Positions 28,065-36,370 of a DNA stretch of 64,000 nucleotides are shown one piece after another (positions within the stretch are counted from its first letter, which is position 1; every line of letters begins with the position of its first letter). The notes beneath the pieces are model-generated. The model saw only the letters and a program-made list of their open reading frames with translations. It did not search any database and was not told the origin of the DNA. The position numbers and the translations under genes were made by a program. Source of the stretch: Klebsiella aerogenes (lineage in GTDB: Bacteria > Pseudomonadota > Gammaproteobacteria > Enterobacterales > Enterobacteriaceae); NCBI GenBank assembly GCA_029027985.1, contig CP119076.1, positions 62,001 to 126,000 of the forward strand, written 5' to 3'.

Positions 28065-29369
28065 ATGTCGCTCTGGCTTTCCCACCCGCTATTCCTCCCT
28101 TCGCTGATTGTCGGCATCACTATTGTCCTGTGGGCGGCCTCGCTGTTGCCGGAGTTTATCACTGCGCTATTATTCTTTGCCGCGGCAATGATGGCGAAAA
28201 TTGCCCCACCGGAGGTGATCTTTGGCGGCTTTGCCTCTTCGGCATTCTGGCTGGTGTTCAGTGGTTTTGTCCTCGGTATCGCGATCCGTAAAACCGGGTT
28301 GGCGGACAGGGCGGCGCAGGCGTTATCCGCGCGGCTGACTGATTCCTGGCCGCGTATGGTCGGCAGCGTGGTATTGCTGAGCTATGCGCTGGCATTTGTC
28401 ATGCCGTCGAATATGGGGCGCATCGCGCTTTTGATGCCGATCGTGGCGGCGATGGCCAGGCGCGCCGGGATTGCCGACGGTACGCGCGGCTGGTATGGCC
28501 TGGCGTTGGCTGTGGGGTTTGGCACCTTCCAGCTGTCGGCGACTATTTTGCCCGCTAACGTCCCGAATCTGGTGATGAGCGGTGCGGCAGAGGGCTCGTA
28601 CGGTATCCACCTTAATTATCTCCCCTATCTGTTGCTGCATACGCCAGTGCTTGGCTGGCTGAAAGGCGCGGCGCTGGTAGCGTTGATTTGCTGGCTATTC
28701 CCCGGCAAACCGCATCCGCCGCGGGATCTGACGCCGCTGCCGCCGATGAGTGACGACGAAAAGCGTCTGGCGTGGCTGCTGGCGGTGGTGCTGGCTCTGT
28801 GGGTTACCGAAAGCTGGCATGGCGTCGGCCCTGCGTGGACCGGCCTGGCGGCGGCAGTCGTCACGCTGCTGCCGCGAGTAGGTTTTATCAGCGGCGAGGA
28901 GTTCGCCAGCGGGGTGAATATTCGCACCTGTATTTATGTCGCCGGGATTCTGGGGTTAGCGATTACCGTTACCCAAACCGGGATTGGCGGCGCGGTCGGG
29001 AACGCGCTGCTGCAGGTGATGCCGCTGGATAAAGAGAATCCGTTTACCAGCTTTCTGGCGTTGACTGGGATCACCAGCGCGCTGAACTTTATTATGACCG
29101 CCAATGGCGTTCCGGCGTTGTATACCACCTTTGCGCAGAGTTTTGCCGATGCTACCGGCTTCCCGCTGCTCAGCGTGATTATGATTCAGGTGTTGGGATA
29201 TTCCACGCCGCTGCTGCCGTATCAGGCGTCGCCGATCGTGGTGGCGATGGGGTTAGGTAAAGTACCGGCGAGAGCGGGGATGCTGTTGTGTCTGGCGCTG
29301 GCGGCGGTGAGTTATTTAATTCTGCTACCGCTGGATTATTTGTGGTATCAAGCGTTGGGAAAATTGTAG
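28065..29369 (+). CDS. SLC13/DASS-family anion permease
   Basis: A 434-aa membrane protein with about eleven hydrophobic helices. The pattern fits divalent-anion:sodium symporters: a first conserved loop with Ser/Asn pairs (LSYALAFVMPSNMGRIALLMP, LPANVPNLVMSG) and a second repeat with FIMTANGVPALYTTF and YSTPLLPYQASPIVVAMGLG. Substrate could be a dicarboxylate or sulfate; the sbp gene nearby does not decide it. AGGAGACAGG precedes the ATG. It ends TTGTAG, again abutting REP-like sequence. No regulator or enzyme is adjacent, so the function stays open. Confidence 0.8.
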   Translation: MSLWLSHPLFLPSLIVGITIVLWAASLLPEFITALLFFAAAMMAKIAPPEVIFGGFASSAFWLVFSGFVLGIAIRKTGLADRAAQALSARLTDSWPRMVGSVVLLSYALAFVMPSNMGRIALLMPIVAAMARRAGIADGTRGWYGLALAVGFGTFQLSATILPANVPNLVMSGAAEGSYGIHLNYLPYLLLHTPVLGWLKGAALVALICWLFPGKPHPPRDLTPLPPMSDDEKRLAWLLAVVLALWVTESWHGVGPAWTGLAAAVVTLLPRVGFISGEEFASGVNIRTCIYVAGILGLAITVTQTGIGGAVGNALLQVMPLDKENPFTSFLALTGITSALNFIMTANGVPALYTTFAQSFADATGFPLLSVIMIQVLGYSTPLLPYQASPIVVAMGLGKVPARAGMLLCLALAAVSYLILLPLDYLWYQALGKL

Positions 29370-29458
29370 CGGGATAAGAAAACCCGGAGGCGGCGCTTAA
29401 CGCGCCTTGTCCGGGCTACCAGACGATTAACCCCGGTTGCGAAGCGCCGCCGGGGAGG
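29366..29458. repeat. REP-like hairpin pair between permease and tpiA
   Basis: GTAG at 29366, then arms CCCGGA and TCCGGG ending in GGGCTACC, followed by CCCCGG ... CCGGGG. The two lie between convergent gene ends and may stop transcription from both sides. Confidence 0.65.
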
Positions 29459-29473
29459 TGCCTGTTAAAGCGA

Positions 29474-30241
29474 TTACGCTTTTTTCGCGGCTTCTGCTGC
29501 TTTAACGATCACCGCGAAAGCGTCTGCTTTCAGGGATGCGCCGCCAACCAGCGCGCCGTCGATGTCCGGCTGGGTGAACAGCTCTGCGGCGTTGCCCGCG
29601 TTAACGGAACCGCCGTACTGGATGATGACTTGCTCAGCGATTTTCGCGTCAGCTTTAGCAATGTGGTCACGGATGAATTTGTGCACGGCCTGAGCCTGAG
29701 CTGGGGTCGCGGATTTGCCGGTACCGATAGCCCATACGGGTTCGTAAGCGATAACCACGCCTTCGAAAGCGGCAGCGCCCTGAGTTTTCAGCACCGCGTC
29801 GATCTGACGCGCGCAGACTTCTTCCGTTTTACCCGCTTCGTTTTCGGCTTCGGTTTCACCGATGCACAGAACCGGAGTCAGGCCCTGCGCTTTCAGTACC
29901 GCGAATTTCTTCGCGATCAGTTCGTCGGATTCTTTGTGGTAGGTACGACGCTCGGAGTGGCCGATGATGATGTACTGCGCGCCGATGTCTTTCAGCATTT
30001 CGGCGGAGGTTTCACCGGTGAATGCGCCGGACAGGTTCACGTCAACGTTTTGCGCGCCCAGGTGAATGTGGCTGCCTTCCGCCGCACGCTTAGCCAGGTC
30101 CAGATACATTTCCGGCGGCGCGATTGCAACTGCACAGCCGCTTACGCCAGCTAGTTCAGTACGCAGGTTCGCAACCAGTTCGTTTACCATGTGGCGGCTG
30201 CCGTTCAGTTTCCAGTTACCCATCACTAAAGGATGTCGCAT
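29474..30241 (-). CDS. tpiA: Triosephosphate isomerase
   Basis: The 255-aa TIM-barrel enzyme has all catalytic residues in place: NWKLNG (Lys11), the His in [11 protein letters not shown] and the Glu in [18 protein letters not shown], whose AIGTG is the mobile loop. It interconverts dihydroxyacetone phosphate and glyceraldehyde 3-phosphate, joining glycerol breakdown from GlpFK to glycolysis. Same length as E. coli TpiA; yiiQ lies upstream on the same strand, 108 bp away. Confidence 0.97.
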   Translation of the reverse strand: MRHPLVMGNWKLNGSRHMVNELVANLRTELAGVSGCAVAIAPPEMYLDLAKRAAEGSHIHLGAQNVDVNLSGAFTGETSAEMLKDIGAQYIIIGHSERRTYHKESDELIAKKFAVLKAQGLTPVLCIGETEAENEAGKTEEVCARQIDAVLKTQGAAAFEGVVIAYEPVWAIGTGKSATPAQAQAVHKFIRDHIAKADAKIAEQVIIQYGGSVNAGNAAELFTQPDIDGALVGGASLKADAFAVIVKAAEAAKKA

Positions 30242-30349
30242 TTTAATTCTCCACGCTACTAAGCGAATTAAGGAATATAGCCGCCCCAGAGGGCAGCATG
30301 GTCTGTGAAACAGTATAGAGACTCGTCACTGGAAAGGCTTTGCTTTTTG

Positions 30350-30955
30350 TCATTTATTGTTGCCTTCCAGCGATTCAGATAGCGCCAGCTTAATCGGTTC
30401 AACAGCGAAGGTCAGCCCCTTTTCGCCGTTATCTGCCACTACATAGCGCACCGCGCCTTCGGTTTCAGTGTAATAGCGTTTGCCTTTGCCGGCGGTCAGG
30501 AGTTTTTGCAGCTTTTGCTGGCTTTGCAGCGGGCTTAGCGTCGGGACGAAGGCGCGAATAATCGCGCTCATATACTCCTGCGCTTTCGCTTTCGCCGCTT
30601 TTTGTTCCGGCCCCTGAATCGGCAGCCAGGTTATCTGCATCGATTTTATTTTCAGCGTACCGCGCTCAAGCGCGGTGGAGGCGTACAGGTTCTCGTTAAT
30701 TTTGCTGGCGGCGCGGGTCAGGTTAGCCTGATCGCGGCTGGAAGAGATGGAGCGGAACTCGTTAAGCGGCAGTTTTGGATTATCGGTATTAAATTTCTCG
30801 CGAAACTCGCTAATGCTGACATCAAAAATCGGCGCGCTGGATAAAAGATAGGGGGCAGAGGCGGCGGGTTCTGTTTCCGCAGACAACGCCATCGGGCCGA
30901 CAGATAACGCTGTCAGCCCAATCAAACTTAAGGTTGCCCACTTCTTCATGCCCAT
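30350..30955 (-). CDS. yiiQ: DUF1454 family periplasmic protein YiiQ
   Basis: The 201-aa protein has a signal peptide (MKKWATLSLIGLTALSV, cut near ALSAE) and a mature part closely matching E. coli YiiQ (199 aa): NLTRAASKINENLYASTALE, QITWLPIQGPEQKAAKAKAQ, ALSESLEGNNK. Its function is unknown. It is divergent from yiiR and sits upstream of tpiA as in E. coli. ATGs at 30955 and 30949 are both possible starts. Confidence 0.9.
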   Translation of the reverse strand: MGMKKWATLSLIGLTALSVGPMALSAETEPAASAPYLLSSAPIFDVSISEFREKFNTDNPKLPLNEFRSISSSRDQANLTRAASKINENLYASTALERGTLKIKSMQITWLPIQGPEQKAAKAKAQEYMSAIIRAFVPTLSPLQSQQKLQKLLTAGKGKRYYTETEGAVRYVVADNGEKGLTFAVEPIKLALSESLEGNNK

Positions 30956-31061
30956 CTTTCCTTTTTTTGCCTGCCGACGATTAAAACGGGAACCGTCACG
31001 CTTGTCAAAAAGTGACGCCTTCAGGGTAAACTACGCGAATGATGATGATAAGGAATAAAAC

Positions 31062-31490
31062 ATGACCTTACAGCAGTGGTTATTCTCAATTAAAGGCCGT
31101 ATTGGCCGCCGGGATTTCTGGATTTGGATGGTTATCTGGGTGCTGACCATGAGTGCGCTGTTTACTCTGGCGGGCAGCAATTTACTTAATTTACAGACTG
31201 CGGCGTTTATCCTCGTCTGCCTGCTCTGGCCGACGTCGGCGGTCGTGGTGAAACGTCTGCACGATCGCGGTAGATCTGGTCTGTGGGCATTGCTGCTGAT
31301 TCTGGCATGGATGCTGCTGGCAGGGAATTGGGCGATGTTGCCGCAAGTCTGGCAATGGAGCGTCGGGCGTTTTGCGCCAACGCTGATTATTGTCATGATG
31401 CTGATCGACCTGGGGGCGTTTGTCGGCACCCAGGGCGAGAATAAATTTGGCAAAGAGACGCAGGATGTCCGCTGGAAAGCGGATACCTGA
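31062..31490 (+). CDS. yiiR: DUF805 inner-membrane protein YiiR
   Basis: A 142-aa small membrane protein with three to four hydrophobic helices. It begins with the DUF805 hallmark GRIGRRDFWIW, followed by KRLHDRGRSGLWALL between helices. Function unknown. Its TGA stop is directly adjacent to the last base of fpr on the other strand (no gap), whereas E. coli has yiiS and uspD between them, so these two genes are absent here. Confidence 0.88.
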   Translation: MTLQQWLFSIKGRIGRRDFWIWMVIWVLTMSALFTLAGSNLLNLQTAAFILVCLLWPTSAVVVKRLHDRGRSGLWALLLILAWMLLAGNWAMLPQVWQWSVGRFAPTLIIVMMLIDLGAFVGTQGENKFGKETQDVRWKADT

Positions 31491-32237
31491 TTACCAGTAG
31501 TGTTCTGCCGTCATGTGACCTGGTCGGCGACGCAGGTGTTTGGTCATTTGCCGGGTTTCTTTCAACAACTGCTGGGTGTCGCGCACCATCTGCGGGTTGC
31601 CGCACAGCATGACATGGCTGGCGTCGGCCGTCATTGGCAGGCCGATCGCTTCCTCCAGCGCCCCGCTTTCAATTAGGAATGGCACGCGGCCGGTCAGGGA
31701 GCCTTCCACGGTCTCACGGCTGACCACGGTCTGGATACGCAATTTGCCGGCATAGCGCTGCTCCAGTTCACGCATCAGCGGCAGGTAGCTGAGATCGGCG
31801 GCGTAACGGACGGCATGGACCAGCACCAGATTGTTAAAGCGCTCAAGATCCTTACCTTCCTGTAGAATCGACAGATACGGCCCGAGCGCGGTGCCGGTCG
31901 CCAGCATCCACAAGGTATCGCAGTCGGGTACTTCCTCCAGCACGAAGAAGCCAGCCGCTTCGCTCACCACCTGTACCTCATCGCCCGGCTTCAATGCCGC
32001 CAGACGTGGGCTCAGCTTGCCTTCCGGCACGGTCACCAGATAGAACTCAAGGTCGGGATTGCCAGGAGCATTAACGTAAGAGTAGGCACGTTGCACGCGT
32101 TCACCGTCGATTTCCAGCCCGAGCTTAGTAAATTGCCCGGCGGTAAACGGATGAACAGGAGCCCGAAGGTACAGACTGAACAGCGTATCGGTCCAGAACT
32201 CCACTTTTGTTACTTTGCCGCTAACCCAGTCCGCCAT
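31491..32237 (-). CDS. fpr: Ferredoxin/flavodoxin--NADP+ reductase
   Basis: The 248-aa FAD enzyme has the flavin-binding motif RAYSYVNAPG, the NADP-binding segment LATGTALGPYLSIL and the conserved end HLRRRPGHMTAEHYW. It passes electrons from NADPH to flavodoxin or ferredoxin and, in E. coli, is induced by SoxS under redox stress. Two ATGs stand in a row; the second (32237) was chosen because GGGAGA is 6 nt upstream of it but too close to the first, and it matches the E. coli N-terminus MADWV. glpX lies upstream on the same strand, 148 bp away. Confidence 0.94.
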   Translation of the reverse strand: MADWVSGKVTKVEFWTDTLFSLYLRAPVHPFTAGQFTKLGLEIDGERVQRAYSYVNAPGNPDLEFYLVTVPEGKLSPRLAALKPGDEVQVVSEAAGFFVLEEVPDCDTLWMLATGTALGPYLSILQEGKDLERFNNLVLVHAVRYAADLSYLPLMRELEQRYAGKLRIQTVVSRETVEGSLTGRVPFLIESGALEEAIGLPMTADASHVMLCGNPQMVRDTQQLLKETRQMTKHLRRRPGHMTAEHYW

Positions 32238-32343
32238 CATCTTCTCCCGTTGCGAAGCGTTGCCTTATCTTCGGCGTAGATGAGAAAGATTTCCACCCCA
32301 GCGCTGAAAGAAAGCTCTATTGATCAAATATAAACAGAGGAAT

Positions 32344-32368
32344 CAGGCGCCGCGCGCGCGGCTGCCTG
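32344..32368 (-). terminator. GC-rich hairpin after glpX
   Basis: The dyad CAGGC ... GCCTG encloses GCCGCGCGCGCGGC, 17 bp beyond the glpX stop. It is a stable hairpin but lacks a clear T-run, so termination is only suggested. Confidence 0.35.
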
Positions 32369-32385
32369 AGCAAGCGGTGACTGAT

Positions 32386-33396
32386 TTACAGGATATGCTG
32401 CTGGACGTCCGGATCTTTACGGTCGAGATAGTGGATCGACTGGATACGGCGGATGGTGCGCGACTTGCCGCGGATCAGCAGCGTTTCAGTGGTCGCCATA
32501 TTACCCTTGCGGGTGATGCCGTCCAGTAGATCGCCTTTGGTGATGCCGGTGGCGGAGAAAATGACGTTATCGCTGCGCGCCATGTCATCAAGACGCAGCA
32601 CTTTACCAGCCTCGATACCCATCGTTTTGCAGCGCGCCAGTTCGTTTTCACCAATGCGGCGGTTCTCTTCGCTGTCGCCTTTGACGTGGTGGCGAGCCAG
32701 TAAGCGGCCCTGCATATCGCCGTCCAGCGCGCGGATCACCGCGGCGGAGACCACGCCTTCCGGTGCGCCGCCGATGCCATACAGTACATCGACTTCGCTG
32801 TCCGGCATACAGGTCAGAATGGAAGCCGCGACGTCGCCATCGGGAATGGCGAATACGCGCACGCCCAGTTGCTGCAGCTGCGTGATCACCGCATCGTGGC
32901 GCGGTTTTGCCAGCACGGTAACGGTCAGTTCTCCGAGCGGCTTATTCAGCGCGCGGGCGATGTTGCGCAGGTTCGCTTCCAGCGGCAGATTCAGGTCGAT
33001 AGCGCCTTTGGCTCCCGGGCCGACAATCAGCTTTTCCATGTACATATCTGGCGCGTTGAGGAAGCAGTCTTTATCGCCCACTGCCATCACCGCCAGCGCA
33101 TTGGCCTGGCCCATTGCCGTCATGCGGGTGCCTTCAATCGGATCGACGGCGATATCCACCGCGTCGCCTTTGCCGGTACCCACTTTTTCGCCGATATAGA
33201 GCATTGGCGCTTCATCGATTTCGCCCTCGCCGATGACGATGGTGCCGTCGATATTGACGAGGTTGAGCATAATGCGCATGGCGTTGACCGCCGCGCCGTC
33301 GGCGGTATTTTTATCGCCGCGGCCCAGCCATTTGTAGCCCGCCAGCGCGGCGGCTTCGGTGACACGCGAAAATTCGATGGCCAGTTCTCGTTTCAT
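32386..33396 (-). CDS. glpX: Class II fructose-1,6-bisphosphatase
   Basis: The 336-aa enzyme matches E. coli GlpX in length and motifs: GRGDKNTADGAAV, GEGEIDEAPMLYIGEKVG with metal ligands, and DPIEGTRM, the inositol-phosphatase-like DPIEGT site. It splits fructose-1,6-bisphosphate to fructose 6-phosphate for gluconeogenesis from glycerol. In E. coli it is the third gene of glpFKX. Here it lies 50 bp behind the stop of recG on the same strand and 8 kb from the glpF start, so expression probably depends on the spoT-recG transcript or a new promoter. SD GAGTGG remains. Confidence 0.95.
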   Translation of the reverse strand: MKRELAIEFSRVTEAAALAGYKWLGRGDKNTADGAAVNAMRIMLNLVNIDGTIVIGEGEIDEAPMLYIGEKVGTGKGDAVDIAVDPIEGTRMTAMGQANALAVMAVGDKDCFLNAPDMYMEKLIVGPGAKGAIDLNLPLEANLRNIARALNKPLGELTVTVLAKPRHDAVITQLQQLGVRVFAIPDGDVAASILTCMPDSEVDVLYGIGGAPEGVVSAAVIRALDGDMQGRLLARHHVKGDSEENRRIGENELARCKTMGIEAGKVLRLDDMARSDNVIFSATGITKGDLLDGITRKGNMATTETLLIRGKSRTIRRIQSIHYLDRKDPDVQQHIL

Positions 33397-33446
33397 AATC
33401 CACTCGTTGTGTAGAAAAATTGCCCGCAGCGCGGTAAGAGGACGCG

Positions 33447-35528
33447 CTACGCGTTGGAATAACGTTCGGTTTCCGGCATCCAGCGCTCGATGAGCGCTTG
33501 TGCCTGCATCGGATAACGTTCGTGAATGTGGCGGGCGATGCGCTGAACGTCGGGGATCATGGCCTGATCGCGCAACAGATCCGCTACTTTAAACTCGGCG
33601 TTGCCGGTCTGGCGGGTGCCGAGCAGCTCGCCTGGACCACGGATCTCGAGGTCTTTCTGGGCGATGACAAAACCATCGTTGCTGTCGCGCAGTACCTGCA
33701 GGCGTTTCTGCGCCGTTTTGGAGAGCGGCGATTTATAGAGTAGCACGCAGTGGGAAGCGACGGCGCCGCGCCCGACGCGCCCGCGTAGCTGGTGCAGCTG
33801 CGCCAGGCCAAGACGTTCCGGGTTTTCGATAATCATCAGGCTAGCGTTAGGGACGTCAACGCCGACTTCAATGACCGTGGTGGCGACCAGAAGATGTGTG
33901 TCGCCCTGCTTGAAGGCCTGCATCACCGCCTGTTTCTCTGCCGGTTTCATCCGCCCGTGCACGAGGCCGATATTCAGTTCAGGCAGCGCCAGTTTGAGTT
34001 CTTCCCAGGTGGCTTCCGCCGCCTGCGCTTCCAGCAAATCGGACTCTTCAATCAGCGTACAGACCCAATAGGCCTGGCGGCCCTCCTGGGTGCAGGCGTT
34101 GCGTACGCGATCGATAATATCGCTGCGGCGCGTATCCGGAATGGCGACGGTCGTCACCGGGGTGCGTCCCGGCGGTAGCTCGTCGATCACCGAGGTATCG
34201 AGGTCAGCGTAAGCGGTCATCGCCAGGGTGCGTGGGATTGGCGTGGCGGTCATGATCAGCTGATGTGGATGGAACCCCTGCTGTTGACCCTTTTCCCACA
34301 ACGCCAGTCGCTGATGGACGCCGAAGCGATGCTGTTCGTCGATAATCACCAACGCCAGACCGTTAAACTGCACCTGTTCCTGGAAAATAGCATGGGTGCC
34401 GACAATCATCTGTACGTCGCCATTGGCGATGGCATCCTGTTGCGCCTGACGCGCTTTCCCTTTCTGCTTGCCCGCCAGCCAGCCGACTTCAACGCCCAGC
34501 GGTGCAAACCAGTTGCGGAAATTAGTGGCGTGCTGTTCGGCCAGTAGTTCGGTCGGCGCCATCAGCGCGACCTGTTTGCCGTGGGCGATGGCGCGTAAAG
34601 CGGCCAGCGCGGCGACCAGCGTTTTACCGGATCCGACGTCACCCTGGACGAGGCGCATCATTGGCACATCCAGCGCCATATCGCGTTCGATTTCGGCGGT
34701 GACGCGCGCCTGTGCGCCGGTTGGTTTAAAGGGCAGGGAGGCCAGTAGCTGATTTTTCAGCGTGTCGTTGGCGCCGAGCGACAGGGCGTGGTAGCGCTGC
34801 GCGCCAGCGCGGACGGCCAGCATACTGAGATTGTGCGCCAGCAGCTCTTCAAGAATTAAGCGCTGCTGCGCCGGGTGTTTACCGCTTTCAAGATCGCTTA
34901 GCTGTAGTGATGGCGGCGGGCGGTGCAGCGTACGTAGCGCCTCCGGCAGGCTCATCATCCCCTGTGCCAGCTCTGGCGGCAGCAGTTCGCTAATTGCGCA
35001 GGTCTCCAGCAGCTCAAGCGCCTGATCGGTCAGCTTGCGCAGCGTCGCCTGTTTAATACCTTCGGTGGTCGGATAGACCGGGGTTAAGGTTTCCTGCAGT
35101 TCCGGCGTGCTCATATCGCCCTGCACGCGATATTCCGGGTGGATCATCTCTGCGCCGAACTTGCCCCGTTTGGCTTCGCCGTAGGCCAGCACGCGACGGC
35201 CGGTGGCCAGGCTGTTTTTCATCGCCGCGTTGAAGTTGAAAAAGCGCATCGTGAGGATGCCGGAGCCGTCGCTGATCTGGCAGGTCATCATCCGGCGGCC
35301 GCCGAAAGTGATATTGCTGTTGAGGACTTCGCCCTCTACGGTCGCGTAGACGCCAGGCAGCAGTTCACCGATTTGATACAGATGGGTACGGTCTTCGTAG
35401 CGTAGTGGCAGGTGTAATAACAGATCCTGAACCGTATGGAGGCCGATTTTCGCCAGTTTGTTGCTCTGCGCGGCGCCAACGCCGGTTAGCGAGTTAAGCG
35501 GGACGGCATCTAACAGACGGCCTGACAT
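33447..35528 (-). CDS. recG: ATP-dependent DNA helicase RecG
   Basis: A 693-aa branch-migrating helicase of E. coli length. It has an N-terminal wedge/OB domain (residues to about 270), Walker A GDVGSGKT, the DEQH box [13 protein letters not shown], the ITATP-like MTATPIPRT and the C-terminal helicase motifs RGRVGRG, ending PETERYSNA. It remodels stalled replication forks and Holliday junctions. The start at 35528 gives the conserved [18 protein letters not shown] and lies 5 bp after trmH. In E. coli it converges on gltS; here glpX follows. Confidence 0.96.
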   Translation of the reverse strand: MSGRLLDAVPLNSLTGVGAAQSNKLAKIGLHTVQDLLLHLPLRYEDRTHLYQIGELLPGVYATVEGEVLNSNITFGGRRMMTCQISDGSGILTMRFFNFNAAMKNSLATGRRVLAYGEAKRGKFGAEMIHPEYRVQGDMSTPELQETLTPVYPTTEGIKQATLRKLTDQALELLETCAISELLPPELAQGMMSLPEALRTLHRPPPSLQLSDLESGKHPAQQRLILEELLAHNLSMLAVRAGAQRYHALSLGANDTLKNQLLASLPFKPTGAQARVTAEIERDMALDVPMMRLVQGDVGSGKTLVAALAALRAIAHGKQVALMAPTELLAEQHATNFRNWFAPLGVEVGWLAGKQKGKARQAQQDAIANGDVQMIVGTHAIFQEQVQFNGLALVIIDEQHRFGVHQRLALWEKGQQQGFHPHQLIMTATPIPRTLAMTAYADLDTSVIDELPPGRTPVTTVAIPDTRRSDIIDRVRNACTQEGRQAYWVCTLIEESDLLEAQAAEATWEELKLALPELNIGLVHGRMKPAEKQAVMQAFKQGDTHLLVATTVIEVGVDVPNASLMIIENPERLGLAQLHQLRGRVGRGAVASHCVLLYKSPLSKTAQKRLQVLRDSNDGFVIAQKDLEIRGPGELLGTRQTGNAEFKVADLLRDQAMIPDVQRIARHIHERYPMQAQALIERWMPETERYSNA

Positions 35529-35533
35529 CGGAT

Positions 35534-36223
35534 TTACCTCGTTGCCTGCATCGTTGCCCACCACGCGGCATCGGCTTCGACTTCGCCCTGCTCGTTGACG
35601 TGAGGATAAGGCAGACCTTTTTGTTTTGCGACGCGGGCCAGTACCGGATAGCCACCTTCAAACAGCAGGCGCTGCTGCTCTTCCGGCGGCAGCATGCTGT
35701 TGGCGCGTTTGTACATCCCGGCGTTCTGCCGCTGGCGCTGTGCTTCGTACAGGATCAGAGCGGAGGCGACGGAGACGTTCAGCGACTGCACCATGCCGAC
35801 CATCGGGATGATGATGTCCTGGTCAGCCAGCGCCAGCGCTTCCTGGGTGATGCCGGTTTTCTCCTGGCCCATCAGGATGCAGGTCGGACGCGTATAGTCG
35901 ATTTCACGAAAGTCGATAGCGTTGTCGGAAAGGTGCGTCGCGAGGATTTGCATGCCCTGGCCTTTTAAGTGGCTGACGGCATCGCCGATAGTGCGGTGAG
36001 TTTTTACCTGCACCCAACTGTTGCTGCCAGCGGCAGCGGAGGCCATAGTGCGCATGCGACTGCTGGGCCAGATAGCGTGTACTTCATGCACGCCAATGGC
36101 GTCTGCGGTCCGGATGACCGCAGAGACGTTATGGGGTTTATGCACTTGTTCCATGCAGACCGTCAGATCGGGCTGACGCCTGGCGAGCATCTCACGAATA
36201 CGCTCGTAGCGCTGTAAATTCAT
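35534..36223 (-). CDS. trmH: tRNA (guanosine-18-2'-O)-methyltransferase
   Basis: The 229-aa SPOUT methyltransferase contains the three family motifs [32 protein letters not shown] and [19 protein letters not shown] that form the knotted SAM site. It methylates the ribose of G18 in the D loop of certain tRNAs. It stands in the spoT operon between spoT and recG, as in E. coli, but is parted from spoT by an unusual 147-bp hairpin-rich spacer. Confidence 0.94.
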   Translation of the reverse strand: MNLQRYERIREMLARRQPDLTVCMEQVHKPHNVSAVIRTADAIGVHEVHAIWPSSRMRTMASAAAGSNSWVQVKTHRTIGDAVSHLKGQGMQILATHLSDNAIDFREIDYTRPTCILMGQEKTGITQEALALADQDIIIPMVGMVQSLNVSVASALILYEAQRQRQNAGMYKRANSMLPPEEQQRLLFEGGYPVLARVAKQKGLPYPHVNEQGEVEADAAWWATMQATR

Positions 36224-36370
36224 TCCACTTCATCCTTCGAATTATCTCTTTAATCGCTGCGGATGACCTGGCCCCTGACGAGGCCGCTGTAAGCAGCGTT
36301 CAAATCTGCTCCCGGCAGATTTGTCATTCGTTTGCCGGCTTGGTGCAATGCGAATGATGTTGCATAAGAG
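36224..36370. other. Hairpin-rich spacer between spoT and trmH
   Basis: This 147-bp spacer contains several inverted repeats: CGCTG-TAAG-CAGCG (36284-36297), a perfect nine-base stem CAAATCTGC / GCAGATTTG (36301-36323) and TCATTCG / CGAATGA (36324-36357). In E. coli the two genes nearly touch. No open frame of note is present. It could be a small repeated element, an RNA processing site or a folded RNA; it is not an ERIC or REP unit as far as I can judge. Confidence 0.5.

Noticed and set aside
36301-36357. ERIC element in the spoT-trmH gap
   Set aside because: The stems do not match the ERIC core as I know it; length is close but sequence is not.
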